From NCBI RefSeq assembly GCF_002002735.1, contig NZ_MUNY01000037.1:1-61545 (forward strand): a stretch of 61,545 bases of DNA, in the 5' to 3' direction. Position 1 is the first letter of the stretch. Each line of letters begins with the position of its first letter. The translations under genes were made by a program, and so were the position numbers. The DNA comes from Algoriphagus sp. A40. GTDB taxonomy: Bacteria; Bacteroidota; Bacteroidia; Cytophagales; Cyclobacteriaceae. The notes beneath the pieces were generated by a model that was not told the origin of the DNA, searched no databases, and saw only the letters and a list, made by a program, of their open reading frames with translations. Below, piece by piece: positions 32,644 to 41,835 of this stretch.

Positions 32644-33993
32644 ATGAGTAAGCAAAACAGAAGAGAATTCATCAAGAAAAGCACTGCTGCTACTTTGGGC
32701 CTTTCGGCCTTGGGTGCGGTTGGTTTTTCCGCGAAATCCTATGGTAGGATCATCGGTGCAAATGAGCGGTTGAATGTAGCGATCGCTGGTTTGGGCCGTA
32801 GGCTTGGCGCATTCTATGAACCAATCGGTCTGGAATCGAGCAATGTAAACTTGATGTACCTCTGTGATGCAATGCAGTCTCAGATGCCAAAAGCGGCCAA
32901 AAACTTTGAGAAATACATCAGCTATGCTCCAAAACTTGAGCAGAATATCATGAAAGTATTGGATGATAAAGAGCTCGATGTATTGATCAATGCAACCCCG
33001 GATCACTGGCATGCACCGGGGACTTGGCTGGCTTTGGAAAGAGGAAAACATGTCTATGTCGAGAAGCCCTGCTCCCACAATCCCCATGAAGGGGAGCTAT
33101 TGATCGCGTTGCAAAAAAAATACAACAAAGTCGTCCAAATGGGAAACCAGCAGCGCTCGGCTCCCGAAAGCCGGGAAATAATCGCTGCGATTCACAACGG
33201 GGCGATTGGTAAAGCCTTTATGGCGAAAGCCTTCTACAGCAATAATCGTGGGACTGTTCCAAACCCCGTAGCCCAGGCTGCCCCAGCTGGTTTGGATTGG
33301 GACCTTTTCCAAGGACCTGCTCCACGAAAACCCTACATGCATGATACCTGGGACTACAACTGGCACTGGTACGGTTGGGATTATGGAACTGCCGAAACAG
33401 GAAACAATGCGACTCACGAACTGGATGTGGCACGATGGGCTTTACAGGTGGATTATCCGAGTGAAGTGATGGTAGTGGCCGGCAAAATGCACTTTCCGGA
33501 AGACGGCTGGACGATGTACGACACCATGGATGCTACCTTCAAGTTTGGGGGCAACAAAGTCATTCAGTGGGACGGAAAAAGCCGAAACTCCTACAAAACA
33601 TACGGTTCTGACCGGGGTACAATTATCTATGGGACTGAAGGTTCAGTTTACGTGGACCGAGGCGGATACAAGCAATTTGACCGGAGCGGAAAAATGGTAA
33701 AGGAAAACATGGGTGGTGGAACTGAAGGTGGTACCCAACTCGGAGGTGGAGGAGACATGAGTACCACTCACGTGGTCAATTTCTTCAATGCAGTACGGGG
33801 ACTTGAAAAACAAAACTCCAACATTGAGGACGGGGCTGTTTCAACGCTCCTTTGCCATTTGGCGAATATCAGCAGCAGAACGGGGGAAACTTTGATTTGT
33901 GACCCTAAAAACGGCCACATCCAGAACTCTGAAAAAGCCAAAGCCCTTTGGACAAGGGAGTATGAAAAGGGCTGGGAACCTCCAAAAATTTGA
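32644..33993 (+). CDS. Tat-exported Gfo/Idh/MocA family oxidoreductase
   Basis: A 449-residue protein with a twin-arginine signal (NRREFIKKSTAATLGLSALG) for export of the folded, cofactor-bound enzyme. The Rossmann domain has VAIAGLGRRLG near 44-54, and EKPCSHNPHEGELL near 140 carries the EKP motif conserved in the family. The C-terminal domain contains the His/Trp-rich segment WDYNWHWYGWDYGTAETGNN near 238-258, typical of members that keep a tightly bound NAD(P). With the DUF1080 gene it suggests oxidation of a glycoside at C3 in the periplasm. Substrate is not determined by the sequence. A terminator follows the stop by about 30 bp. Confidence 0.92.
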   Translation: MSKQNRREFIKKSTAATLGLSALGAVGFSAKSYGRIIGANERLNVAIAGLGRRLGAFYEPIGLESSNVNLMYLCDAMQSQMPKAAKNFEKYISYAPKLEQNIMKVLDDKELDVLINATPDHWHAPGTWLALERGKHVYVEKPCSHNPHEGELLIALQKKYNKVVQMGNQQRSAPESREIIAAIHNGAIGKAFMAKAFYSNNRGTVPNPVAQAAPAGLDWDLFQGPAPRKPYMHDTWDYNWHWYGWDYGTAETGNNATHELDVARWALQVDYPSEVMVVAGKMHFPEDGWTMYDTMDATFKFGGNKVIQWDGKSRNSYKTYGSDRGTIIYGTEGSVYVDRGGYKQFDRSGKMVKENMGGGTEGGTQLGGGGDMSTTHVVNFFNAVRGLEKQNSNIEDGAVSTLLCHLANISSRTGETLICDPKNGHIQNSEKAKALWTREYEKGWEPPKI

Positions 33994-34025
33994 ATAAAAT
34001 AACTGATTGGTTTTCTTTTTTATCC

Positions 34026-34062
34026 AACACCTGCTTTCGAATCGAGAGCAGGTGTTTTTTTT
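34026..34062 (+). terminator. Rho-independent terminator after the oxidoreductase gene
   Basis: AACACCTGCT (34026-34035) pairs with AGCAGGTGTT (34047-34056), followed by a T-run. It separates the DUF1080/oxidoreductase unit from the SusC/SusD unit. Confidence 0.88.
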
Positions 34063-34208
34063 CAAATTGGATCCCGAATTCATGACTTACTAACTTTTTA
34101 CAATAATCATAACGATACAATCATTCGATTAACATTTATTCAATCAATTGAAAGTTTTTAGGTAAAAATTAAAATAAAATCGGGTTTTGGAATTGTCATT
34201 TTTTCAGC

Positions 34209-34222
34209 CGCAATCGATTCCG
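34209..34222. promoter_or_regulatory. LacI-family operator copy 2 (CGCAATCGATTCCG)
   Basis: Identical to the site at 31165-31178. It lies about 20 bp upstream of the -33 element of the SusC promoter candidate and 148 bp upstream of the ATG. Confidence 0.75.
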
Positions 34223-34242
34223 TAATTACAGCTTTTGAAGTT

Positions 34243-34273
34243 TTGAACATCACTGACCTTCTGTCTACCTTTT
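34243..34273 (+). promoter_or_regulatory. Bacteroidota-type promoter candidate for the SusC/SusD unit
   Basis: A -33 TTG (34243-34245, within TTTTGAAC) and a -7 TACCTTTT (34266-34273), a near match to TAnnTTTG, are separated by 20 bp. The operator just upstream of the -33 element would allow control by the LacI-type protein. Confidence 0.4.
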
Positions 34274-34369
34274 ATGTAGGAAAATAGATGAATTTTTCCG
34301 CTCATCATTTTTCCAAAAATTACCCAATGATTGAACCAATTCTATCTTATAACAATAACCCACTTAACT

Positions 34370-37300
34370 ATGCGTACAAAATTTTACACCTACCTATCGG
34401 TGGTGTTGATGCTGTTGCTTAGCGCTGGCTATGCGCAAGCACAGGATGTCCAAGTAAGCGGTACTGTTGCGGATGAATCAGGATCACCCCTACCGGGTGT
34501 GACGATTCTCCTCAAAGGGACCACTAAAGGCACAACCACTGATTTAGATGGAAAGTATTCCATCTCTGGTCCAGCCACAGGCGTGCTGGTATTTTCATTT
34601 ATCGGTTACACTCCTTTGGAAGAAACAATCGGAAACCGAAGTCTAATTGATGTAAGTCTCAGTCCTGACTTAGCTGATCTGGAAGAGATCGTCGTAGTCG
34701 GATACGGTACTGTCAAAAAAAGTCAGCTTACCGGCGCAATTTCCTCAGTTGGAACTAAAGAAATCCAGGAACTTCCGATCACCGATGCAAGACAGGCCCT
34801 TCAAGGCCGGGCAGCAGGCGTGGATGTAACCCAGGCAGGCTCCAAACCAGGTTCAGCTCCACAGGTTCGTATCCGTGGACGCCGTTCCTTCAACGCCTCC
34901 AACGAACCACTCTACGTTGTGGATGGAATTCCAACCGTTGGGGGGATTGGCGACATTAACCCTGGAGATATTACGTCCATGGAAGTTTTGAAAGATGCCT
35001 CTGCCACAGCAATCTATGGCTCAAGAGGATCCAACGGGGTTGTGCTGATCACAACCAAGCGAGGAAGTGTAGGTAAAACCGTAGTTTCCCTTGATTCCTA
35101 TTATGGAATCAATGAGGAAATGGGCAGAATCGACGTATTTAATGGTGAAGAGTTTGCAGAATACAAAAGAGAATCAAGAAGAACTGTCGGAACCTATCCT
35201 GCAGGAGCTGCAACTCCAGAAGCGGATGCCAAAATTTTTGAACCGGTAGAGCTTGAAAGCATCCAAATGGGCCGCAGTACTGACTATGTAGCGGGTTTGA
35301 TGCAACGGGGAAATATCCAAAGCCATCAGATCGGTGTGAGTGGTGGTAGTGAAAAGACTACCTTCTTCGTATCAGGTAACTATTTCAAAGATGTGGGTAT
35401 TATTCAGAATCAAGACTTCACTCGGTATACTTTCCGTATCAACCTGGACCATCAGCTGAACAAAAAGGTAAAGATCGGAACCTCTACTCTAGTCACTTAC
35501 AGTGAAAGAAACGGGGAAAATTTCAACCCAATCGGAGGAGCTTTGGCTGAAAACCCACTTGGCAAACCCTACGATGACGAAGGCAACATAATATTTATGC
35601 CAACATCAGATGGATTAAGAACCAATCCATTTGCAGAAGTGGTGCCGGGCGCACAAGTCGATGAAACCTTCAGAACTAGAATTTTCAACAGTGTCTTCTT
35701 AAACTGGGAAATAACCAAAGGTTTGACCTATCGATTGGTCTTGGGACCTGACTTCAACGTCAGCAGATCCGGTCGATTCACTGGTTCTCAGACTAATGAA
35801 CGACGCGGTGCACCCCCTACTGGAAGTGTGGACGAAAGATTCCAGTTTAATTACACCATTGAAAACATTTTGACCTACCAAAAAGTCTTCGGTCAAAATC
35901 ACAATCTGAAAATCGACTTGCTGCAGTCATTCCAGAAGGACAAGTGGGAGCAAAGCACCATCAGCGTATTGGGAATTCCTGCACCTTCCCAATTATATCA
36001 CAGATTGGGCGACGCTTCCCAAATCACCGGCGCAAATACCAACTTGGTAGAGTGGGCCCTCCTCTCCTACATGGCTAGGGCGAATTACAGTTTCAAAGGA
36101 AAATACCTCATAACAGGTACTATCCGGGCTGATGGAAGCTCTCGTTTCGGTGAAAACAACAAGTTTGGATATTTCCCTTCTGTGGCTTTTGGCTGGAATG
36201 TCGATCAAGAAGACTTCCTGAAAAACTCCTCTTTTATAGATCAATTGAAATTGAGAGCAAGTTATGGGGCTATCGGAAACCAGGCGATCAACCCTTACCA
36301 AACTCAGGCTTTGCTGGGAAGAACCAGCTATGCCTGGGATAATACCGCAGCATTTGGTTACCGCCCAAGCTCCATCGGGAATCCTGACCTGAAGTGGGAA
36401 ACGTCCACGACATTCAACGTGGGTACGGATTTCTCTATTTTCAAAAACCGCGTCTTCGGTTCCTTGGAATATTACATCACAAATACCTCAGATCTCTTGG
36501 CTCCCCAGCCTTTACCTAACTCCACTGGTTTTGGAGGATTCACTACCAACATCGGCGAAACTCAAAACCGAGGTGTTGAGCTTAGTTTGTCCACCCTGAA
36601 CATTGAGAGAGGCGATTTTGTATGGCAGACGGACATTATCTTTACCCGTAACCGGGAAGAAATCCTATCGCTTCCCAACGGAGACGATATTGCGGCTGGC
36701 AGATTTATTGGACAGCCATTGACCGTTTTCTTTGATTATAAAAAACTAGGCATCTGGCAAACAGAGGAGAAAGACGAAGCTGCAGTTTATTCTGATGTAC
36801 CTGGGACGATCAAGATACAGGACACCAACGATGACGGCAAGATCAATGCCTCAGACCGGGTGATCTTGGGTTCAACAGTCCCTGATTTCTCTATGGGTAT
36901 GACCAACCGATTCAGTTTCAAATCCTTTGACTTCTCATTCTTCATCTTTGGACGTTTTGGTTCGATGATCAACAGTGAGTTCCACACCAACACCAACTAT
37001 TTGGCTGGTCGATACAATAACCTGGATATTGACTATTGGACACCAACCAACCCAACAAATCTTTATCCAAGACCTAACCAAAACCAGGAGTTTCCGAAAT
37101 ACAATACGTCTCTCAGGTATTATGACGGTACGTTTGTCAAAGTCAGAAACATCAATCTGGGCTATAACTTCGGAGAAAACGCTTTGGAAAAAATCGGTCT
37201 GTCCAGTTTGAGACTATACAGCAGCATCCAAAATCCGTTCATTTTCGCAAACTATCGAAAAGTTCATAAGGGAATTGACCCTGAAGTATTTATGGATGGA

Positions 37301-37387
37301 GAGCAAGGTGTAGGAGCAGGAGTTGTCAACGCGAATATTACCCCGCCGACCGTTCAGTTCACCTTCGGTATCAACGCGAAATTTTAA
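34370..37387 (+). CDS. SusC/RagA-type TonB-linked outer-membrane receptor
   Basis: I start at the ATG at 34370 rather than an upstream TTG because it gives a clean signal peptide (MRTKFYTYLSVVLMLLLSAGYAQAQ); 1005 residues. Order: carboxypeptidase-regulatory domain (~25-105, VSGTVADESGSPLPGVTILLKG), TonB-box/linker EEIVVVGYGTVKKSQLTGA (~112), plug domain ending SRGSNGVVLITTK (~225), then a 22-strand barrel to the end (FTFGINAKF). It imports an oligosaccharide, captured by the SusD-like lipoprotein encoded 18 bp downstream. The linked genes point to a glucuronate-containing or oxidisable glycoside as the cargo. No sensor/transducer N-terminal extension is present. Confidence 0.96.
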   Translation: MRTKFYTYLSVVLMLLLSAGYAQAQDVQVSGTVADESGSPLPGVTILLKGTTKGTTTDLDGKYSISGPATGVLVFSFIGYTPLEETIGNRSLIDVSLSPDLADLEEIVVVGYGTVKKSQLTGAISSVGTKEIQELPITDARQALQGRAAGVDVTQAGSKPGSAPQVRIRGRRSFNASNEPLYVVDGIPTVGGIGDINPGDITSMEVLKDASATAIYGSRGSNGVVLITTKRGSVGKTVVSLDSYYGINEEMGRIDVFNGEEFAEYKRESRRTVGTYPAGAATPEADAKIFEPVELESIQMGRSTDYVAGLMQRGNIQSHQIGVSGGSEKTTFFVSGNYFKDVGIIQNQDFTRYTFRINLDHQLNKKVKIGTSTLVTYSERNGENFNPIGGALAENPLGKPYDDEGNIIFMPTSDGLRTNPFAEVVPGAQVDETFRTRIFNSVFLNWEITKGLTYRLVLGPDFNVSRSGRFTGSQTNERRGAPPTGSVDERFQFNYTIENILTYQKVFGQNHNLKIDLLQSFQKDKWEQSTISVLGIPAPSQLYHRLGDASQITGANTNLVEWALLSYMARANYSFKGKYLITGTIRADGSSRFGENNKFGYFPSVAFGWNVDQEDFLKNSSFIDQLKLRASYGAIGNQAINPYQTQALLGRTSYAWDNTAAFGYRPSSIGNPDLKWETSTTFNVGTDFSIFKNRVFGSLEYYITNTSDLLAPQPLPNSTGFGGFTTNIGETQNRGVELSLSTLNIERGDFVWQTDIIFTRNREEILSLPNGDDIAAGRFIGQPLTVFFDYKKLGIWQTEEKDEAAVYSDVPGTIKIQDTNDDGKINASDRVILGSTVPDFSMGMTNRFSFKSFDFSFFIFGRFGSMINSEFHTNTNYLAGRYNNLDIDYWTPTNPTNLYPRPNQNQEFPKYNTSLRYYDGTFVKVRNINLGYNFGENALEKIGLSSLRLYSSIQNPFIFANYRKVHKGIDPEVFMDGEQGVGAGVVNANITPPTVQFTFGINAKF

Positions 37388-37405
37388 CACCAAGAAAATT
37401 TGACG

Positions 37406-39115
37406 ATGAAAAAAATATCAAAAACATATAAAATGATATCCTGGATCAAGACCGGAGCTTTGGGCTTGACGCTTTCTTTGGCCGTTTCATGCCAGGATGC
37501 ACTACAGGAAGATGTCGTCTCCAATATCGGAAACGACTATCTGAACACAGCAAAAGGACTGGATGACGGAGTAAATGCTGCTTACACCTCATTGAGAGCT
37601 TGGTATGGTACAGAGCGAGGACACAGCTTAACAGAGTTTGGTACCGATATTTATACCAACGGAGCGGATGGGTCATGGAAGTTTATGAATACCTATACCA
37701 CTGACTTTGACTCCCAAAACGGGTTCGTTCGAGAGATTTGGGATGAGTTTTATCGGGGTATCAACACCTGTAATGCAGTCATAGACCGTTCGGTGAATGT
37801 CACAGGTGTCAATGAGACAACCCTCAAGCAGCGGATTGCAGAGGTCAAGTTTATCCGGGCTCACCACTATTTTCTGTTGGTTCAGCTTTTTGGACCAGTT
37901 GATTTGCGGCTCACTGAAACACTTGCTCCTACCAAAGAAGTAACCCGTGCACCGATTTCGGAGATCTACTCCGCGATTATCTCTGATTTGGAAACCGCCA
38001 TTCCGGATTTGGAGGCTTTGAAGGCATCTGCCCAATATGGAAGGGTGACAAGGCCAGCTGCACAGCATTTGTTGGCCAAAGTCTATATGACCAAAGCAAC
38101 CTCTGAGGCAGCTTCTCCAGATGATTTTGCCAAAGCTGAGCCTTTGTTGAAAAGCGTGATCAGTGACTATGGATTTATTTTGTTGCCACAATTTTCTCAA
38201 ATTCACCAGTTTGGAAATGAAAGAAATGACGAAATCGTCTGGGCTATTCAATACACCCGTGATCCGTTGACAAACCAGCAAGCAAATACCGCAGCTAATC
38301 CTGTTCTAAACAACGGAAACAATTCCCACCTCTATTTTCTGATGGAATATGACGTCCAGCCAGGAATGAGAAGGGATACCGAAAACGGCCGGCCATTCAA
38401 AAGATTCCGAATGACTCCTTATGCAATTAACACCGTGTTTGCAGACAGGGTAAATGACAGTCGGTACAAAGCCTCCTTCAAAGACACGTATTATTCCAAC
38501 AGACCAGGGACCTTCAATACCAACTTTGACCTTTCTAAAACCTCAGTCACTTTTGCTCAAGGAGATACTGCAATCTATATTCCGGGATATGAAATGTCTC
38601 TTGCTGAACGAGCCACCAAAAAGTATCAGGTATTGGTTCCTAGTCGATATGACGAGAGATTATTCCCAGCTTTGAAAAAACACCTCGATCCGGGACGAGT
38701 AGACTTGACACAGGAACAAGGTGGACGGGATTTTCCCGCCATGCGATTGGGTGAGACTTACCTCCTACTTGCCGAAACGCAGCTAAAACTTGGGAAAGTT
38801 GCAGATGCAACAGCCACGATCAATGTAGTGAGAAGAAGAGCTGCATTCTCTGGAAAAGCAGCAGCAATGGAAATCACACCTGCTCAAATGACCATGGAAT
38901 TCATCATGGAAGAAAGAGCGAGAGAATTGATCGGTGAGCAATTCAGATGGTTGGATCTGAGACGCTGGGGAGTTTTGGTAGAGCGAGTAAAACTTTACAA
39001 TGCGCAAGCTGCTCCAAACATAAAGAACCACCATGTATTGAGACCTATCCCTCAGAATCAAATTGACAGAACTCAGGGCGGTGCAAGTGCCTTTCCTCAG
39101 AACGAAGGGTATTGA
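37406..39115 (+). CDS. SusD/RagB-type nutrient-binding outer-membrane lipoprotein
   Basis: The 569-residue protein starts at ATG 37406 (a TTG two codons upstream is less likely). The signal peptide ends in the lipobox LAVSC and the Cys is followed by QDALQED. SusD features are the N-terminal GLDDGVNAAYTSLR segment, IRAHHYFLLVQLFGP (~150), PAAQHLLAKVYM (TPR core), and the C-terminal MEFIMEERARELIGEQFRWL and HHVLRPIPQNQID blocks. It forms the lid of the SusC channel and binds the glycan at the cell surface. A terminator follows the stop. Confidence 0.96.
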   Translation: MKKISKTYKMISWIKTGALGLTLSLAVSCQDALQEDVVSNIGNDYLNTAKGLDDGVNAAYTSLRAWYGTERGHSLTEFGTDIYTNGADGSWKFMNTYTTDFDSQNGFVREIWDEFYRGINTCNAVIDRSVNVTGVNETTLKQRIAEVKFIRAHHYFLLVQLFGPVDLRLTETLAPTKEVTRAPISEIYSAIISDLETAIPDLEALKASAQYGRVTRPAAQHLLAKVYMTKATSEAASPDDFAKAEPLLKSVISDYGFILLPQFSQIHQFGNERNDEIVWAIQYTRDPLTNQQANTAANPVLNNGNNSHLYFLMEYDVQPGMRRDTENGRPFKRFRMTPYAINTVFADRVNDSRYKASFKDTYYSNRPGTFNTNFDLSKTSVTFAQGDTAIYIPGYEMSLAERATKKYQVLVPSRYDERLFPALKKHLDPGRVDLTQEQGGRDFPAMRLGETYLLLAETQLKLGKVADATATINVVRRRAAFSGKAAAMEITPAQMTMEFIMEERARELIGEQFRWLDLRRWGVLVERVKLYNAQAAPNIKNHHVLRPIPQNQIDRTQGGASAFPQNEGY

Positions 39116-39136
39116 TTTCTAATTCCCCTCATAAAC

Positions 39137-39168
39137 AAAACAGCCCTGAATATTTCGGGGCTGTTTTT
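39137..39168. terminator. Terminator between SusD and lacI-type genes
   Basis: AAAACAGCCC (39137-39146) pairs with GGGCTGTTTTT (39158-39168); A and T runs on both sides make it usable in both directions, serving the converging SusD-like and LacI-type genes. Confidence 0.85.
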
Positions 39169-39189
39169 CGTTTTAGGCAACCAAACAAA

Positions 39190-40215
39190 TTAAACTGCGA
39201 TGGTCGATGATCGGATGATGATTTTTGAAGGAATACTAATCAACTGATTGGGAAGGTCTGGTTGACGGGGCTTTGTCAGCTTTTTCATCAAAAGCTTAGC
39301 ACATTCCTCCCCGATCGTAAATGCCGGCTGAGTGATGGTAGTCAAAGAAGGAGTCAAAAGTCCTGCAATACTTAAATTGGAAAAGAAACTGATGATTTTT
39401 AGGTCCTCAGGAATCTTGATGTCTGTTCTTTTGACAGCATGGTAGGTGGCCAAAGCCAATTTTTCCACCGAAGAAACCAGCCCATCTGGGCGATCCTCTG
39501 AAAGCAACATCTTACGGATTGCCTCAATGTTATTTTCCTCTTCATGTGCACAAGTCACCTGAAGTGAAGGAGTAGGCGAAAGTCCGGCAGCCTTCAAAGC
39601 ATCCAGGTAGCCGCGGTACCTTTCCTTGGTGATGGACAGTTCTTTGGAAAGCATCAGAAAAGCAATCCTTCTGCACCCCTGCTGGATCAAATGTTTAGTG
39701 CCTTCAAAGGCGCTTTCATAATCATTCGTAATGAACTTGGTTGTTGGGATACTTTCGCAAATCCTGTCAAAAAATATCAAAGGAAATCCCCGCTCATGCA
39801 GCCTAGCCAAATGCGAAATATCACTGGTTTGGCTGGAAACTGACATCACAATCGCATCCGCCCGACCGTTCATCAACAAATTGACAATTTTCTTTTCACG
39901 CTCCACATCCTCGTGTGTGCTGTAAACCAGAAGATGATATCCATGCTGTTGGGTTACTTCCTCGATTCCGTCAATAACTTTTGAAAAAAAACTGCTCATC
40001 CGCTCCGGCATGACCACTGCGATGGTCTTGCTTTTGTTTTCTCTCAAACTTCGGGCAAATGGATTGGGCTGATAATTCATCTTTTCAGCCATGCTGACAA
40101 CCTTTTTCTTGGTTTCCTCGCTGATTTCGTAACTGTCGTTTAGGGCACGAGACACTGTCGAAGGCGATAGCTTCAACTCTGCTGCCAGCTCTTTCAGATT
40201 GACTCCGGTACTCAT
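39190..40215 (-). CDS. LacI-family transcriptional regulator of the sugar locus
   Basis: The 341-residue protein has the LacI helix-turn-helix at residues ~5-25 (LKELAAELKLSPSTVSRALND), hinge helix NPFARSLRENKSKTIAVV (~52-70) with the minor-groove Leu, and a periplasmic-binding-type effector domain to the end. It is transcribed divergently from the glucuronate isomerase gene; the operator at 40302-40315 lies in the shared 180-bp promoter region. The same palindrome precedes the DUF1080 and SusC genes, so one regulator probably controls all three units. The effector is likely a uronate or a pathway intermediate, by position. Confidence 0.95.
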   Translation of the reverse strand: MSTGVNLKELAAELKLSPSTVSRALNDSYEISEETKKKVVSMAEKMNYQPNPFARSLRENKSKTIAVVMPERMSSFFSKVIDGIEEVTQQHGYHLLVYSTHEDVEREKKIVNLLMNGRADAIVMSVSSQTSDISHLARLHERGFPLIFFDRICESIPTTKFITNDYESAFEGTKHLIQQGCRRIAFLMLSKELSITKERYRGYLDALKAAGLSPTPSLQVTCAHEEENNIEAIRKMLLSEDRPDGLVSSVEKLALATYHAVKRTDIKIPEDLKIISFFSNLSIAGLLTPSLTTITQPAFTIGEECAKLLMKKLTKPRQPDLPNQLISIPSKIIIRSSTIAV

Positions 40216-40301
40216 AGGGTATAATGGGTTAATAGTGCAATTGGTTGGTCGAATAAATTCGAGGGGGTCAATTTAAAGAAATTAATCCACTTATATAATT
40301 T

Positions 40302-40315
40302 CGCAATCGTTTCCG
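40302..40315. promoter_or_regulatory. LacI-family operator copy 3 (CGCAATCGTTTCCG)
   Basis: Differs from copies 1 and 2 by one base in the centre (A to T). It lies between the divergent lacI-type gene (ATG at 40215) and the uxaC gene (ATG at 40396), so it may control both. Confidence 0.75.
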
Positions 40316-40395
40316 TATTTTAATGCCGTTCAGGTGCTATTTCAGGGTAAATTTAACTTGGCAATATGACCCCTGATTAGCTCCTAACCTCCTTT

Positions 40396-41835
40396 ATGAT
40401 ACCAACTCAAACCCAAAGCTCCTTCCTTACCGAAGACTTTTTATTGCATACTGATTTTGCAAAAATCCTTTATCATGATTATGCTAAAAATCTTCCGATA
40501 ATCGATTATCACAACCACCTCCCTCCTGCTGAAATAGCCCAGAACAGGCAGTTTGAAAATATCAGCAAAATCTGGCTGGCAGGAGATCACTACAAGTGGC
40601 GGGCCATGCGGACCCTCGGGATCTCAGAAAAGTTTATCACCGGAGATGCCTCCGACACCGAGAAGTTTGACAAGTGGGCTTACACAGTCCCATACACCAT
40701 GCGAAATCCACTTTATCACTGGACGCACATGGAATTGAGAAGGTATTTCGGGGTGGATGAGTTGTTGACTTCTGCCAATGCTACAGAAGTTTATCTACAC
40801 ACTTCCGAAATGCTTCAAAATCAGGAATTCCGTGCACAGGGGCTTTTGGAAAGGATGAAAGTGGAAGTGGTCTGCTCCACCGACGATCCTGCAGATTCCC
40901 TGGAGCATCATGTGGATTATTTCTACGCCAATGGAAAAGTAAAACTTTACCCCGCTTTCCGACCCGACAAATCATTCGCAATCGAGAACCCTGAAAGCTA
41001 TAAATCCTATCTCAACAGACTTGGATCTGCTGCTGGGTTTGAAATTTCCTCCTTCGACCTTTTGATTGAGGCTTTGTCAAATCGGATTGATTTTTTCCAT
41101 ACTATGGGTTGCAGACTTTCTGACCATGGATTGGAAAACCTGGTCTATTCTTCAGAAACCAAGCTTTCAGCAGACAGCATCCTGATCAAAGTTCTCCGAG
41201 GAAATATCCCTTCTGTCGAAGAAGTTGAATATTTCAAATTCAAAGTCCTCAAAAAACTCTGCAAAATATACCACGCCAAGGGTTGGGTTCAGCAGTTTCA
41301 CCTGGGAGCTCTGAGAAATACCAATACCAGAATGCTGCGTGTATTGGGGCCAGATACAGGTTTTGATTCCATCGGGGATTTTGACCAGGCAAAGGCAATG
41401 GCGGCTTTTCTCAATGAGCTCGACTCCTCTGACCAACTGACCAAAACGATCCTTTATAACCTTAATCCACGCGACAATGAAGTTTTGGCTTCGATGATCG
41501 GAAATTTCAACGATGGATCAGTAAAAGGAAAAGTCCAGTTTGGCTCCGGTTGGTGGTATCTGGATCAAAAAGACGGCATGGAAAAACAGATCAATGCCCT
41601 CTCCAACATGGGCTTAATCAGCTGTTTTATCGGTATGTTGACGGATTCCCGCAGTTTCCTTTCTTTTCCACGTCATGAATATTTCCGCAGAATCCTTTGC
41701 AACCTGATAGGCAAGGATGTCGAAAACGGCGAACTTCCCTGGGATGAAAAGTGGCTTGGCCAATTGGTCACGGACATTTGCTACCAAAACGCCAAAAACT
41801 ACTTCGATTTTTCTCCTTCTAACTACAAACTCTAA
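40396..41835 (+). CDS. uxaC: Glucuronate (uronate) isomerase UxaC
   Basis: Converts D-glucuronate to D-fructuronate (and D-galacturonate to D-tagaturonate), the first cytoplasmic step of uronate breakdown. The 479-residue protein has the family start LPIIDYHNHLPPAEIA (~35-50) with the metal-site HNH, followed by WLAGDHYKWRAMRTLG, STDDPADSLEHH (~158), QFHLGALRNTNTRML (~298) and SCFIGMLTDSRSFLSFPRHEYFRRI near the C-terminus. Length is normal. It is the first gene of the uronate operon, and its TAA is followed immediately by the ATG of the SDR gene. Confidence 0.96.
   Translation: MIPTQTQSSFLTEDFLLHTDFAKILYHDYAKNLPIIDYHNHLPPAEIAQNRQFENISKIWLAGDHYKWRAMRTLGISEKFITGDASDTEKFDKWAYTVPYTMRNPLYHWTHMELRRYFGVDELLTSANATEVYLHTSEMLQNQEFRAQGLLERMKVEVVCSTDDPADSLEHHVDYFYANGKVKLYPAFRPDKSFAIENPESYKSYLNRLGSAAGFEISSFDLLIEALSNRIDFFHTMGCRLSDHGLENLVYSSETKLSADSILIKVLRGNIPSVEEVEYFKFKVLKKLCKIYHAKGWVQQFHLGALRNTNTRMLRVLGPDTGFDSIGDFDQAKAMAAFLNELDSSDQLTKTILYNLNPRDNEVLASMIGNFNDGSVKGKVQFGSGWWYLDQKDGMEKQINALSNMGLISCFIGMLTDSRSFLSFPRHEYFRRILCNLIGKDVENGELPWDEKWLGQLVTDICYQNAKNYFDFSPSNYKL

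Larger units (their letters stand above)
33994..34369. other. 376-bp regulatory spacer before the SusC gene
   Basis: No coding sequence. It holds the terminator at 34026-34062, a very A/T-rich stretch (34085-34200), the LacI-type operator at 34209-34222, a promoter candidate at 34243-34273 and an A-rich leader to the ATG at 34370. Confidence 0.7.

Noticed and set aside
32518..33087. 189-codon minus-strand open frame across the DUF1080/oxidoreductase junction
   Set aside because: Antisense to two well-supported genes; no domain or signal sequence.
37673..38281. 202-codon minus-strand open frame within the SusD gene
   Set aside because: Antisense shadow; Cys-rich, incoherent product.
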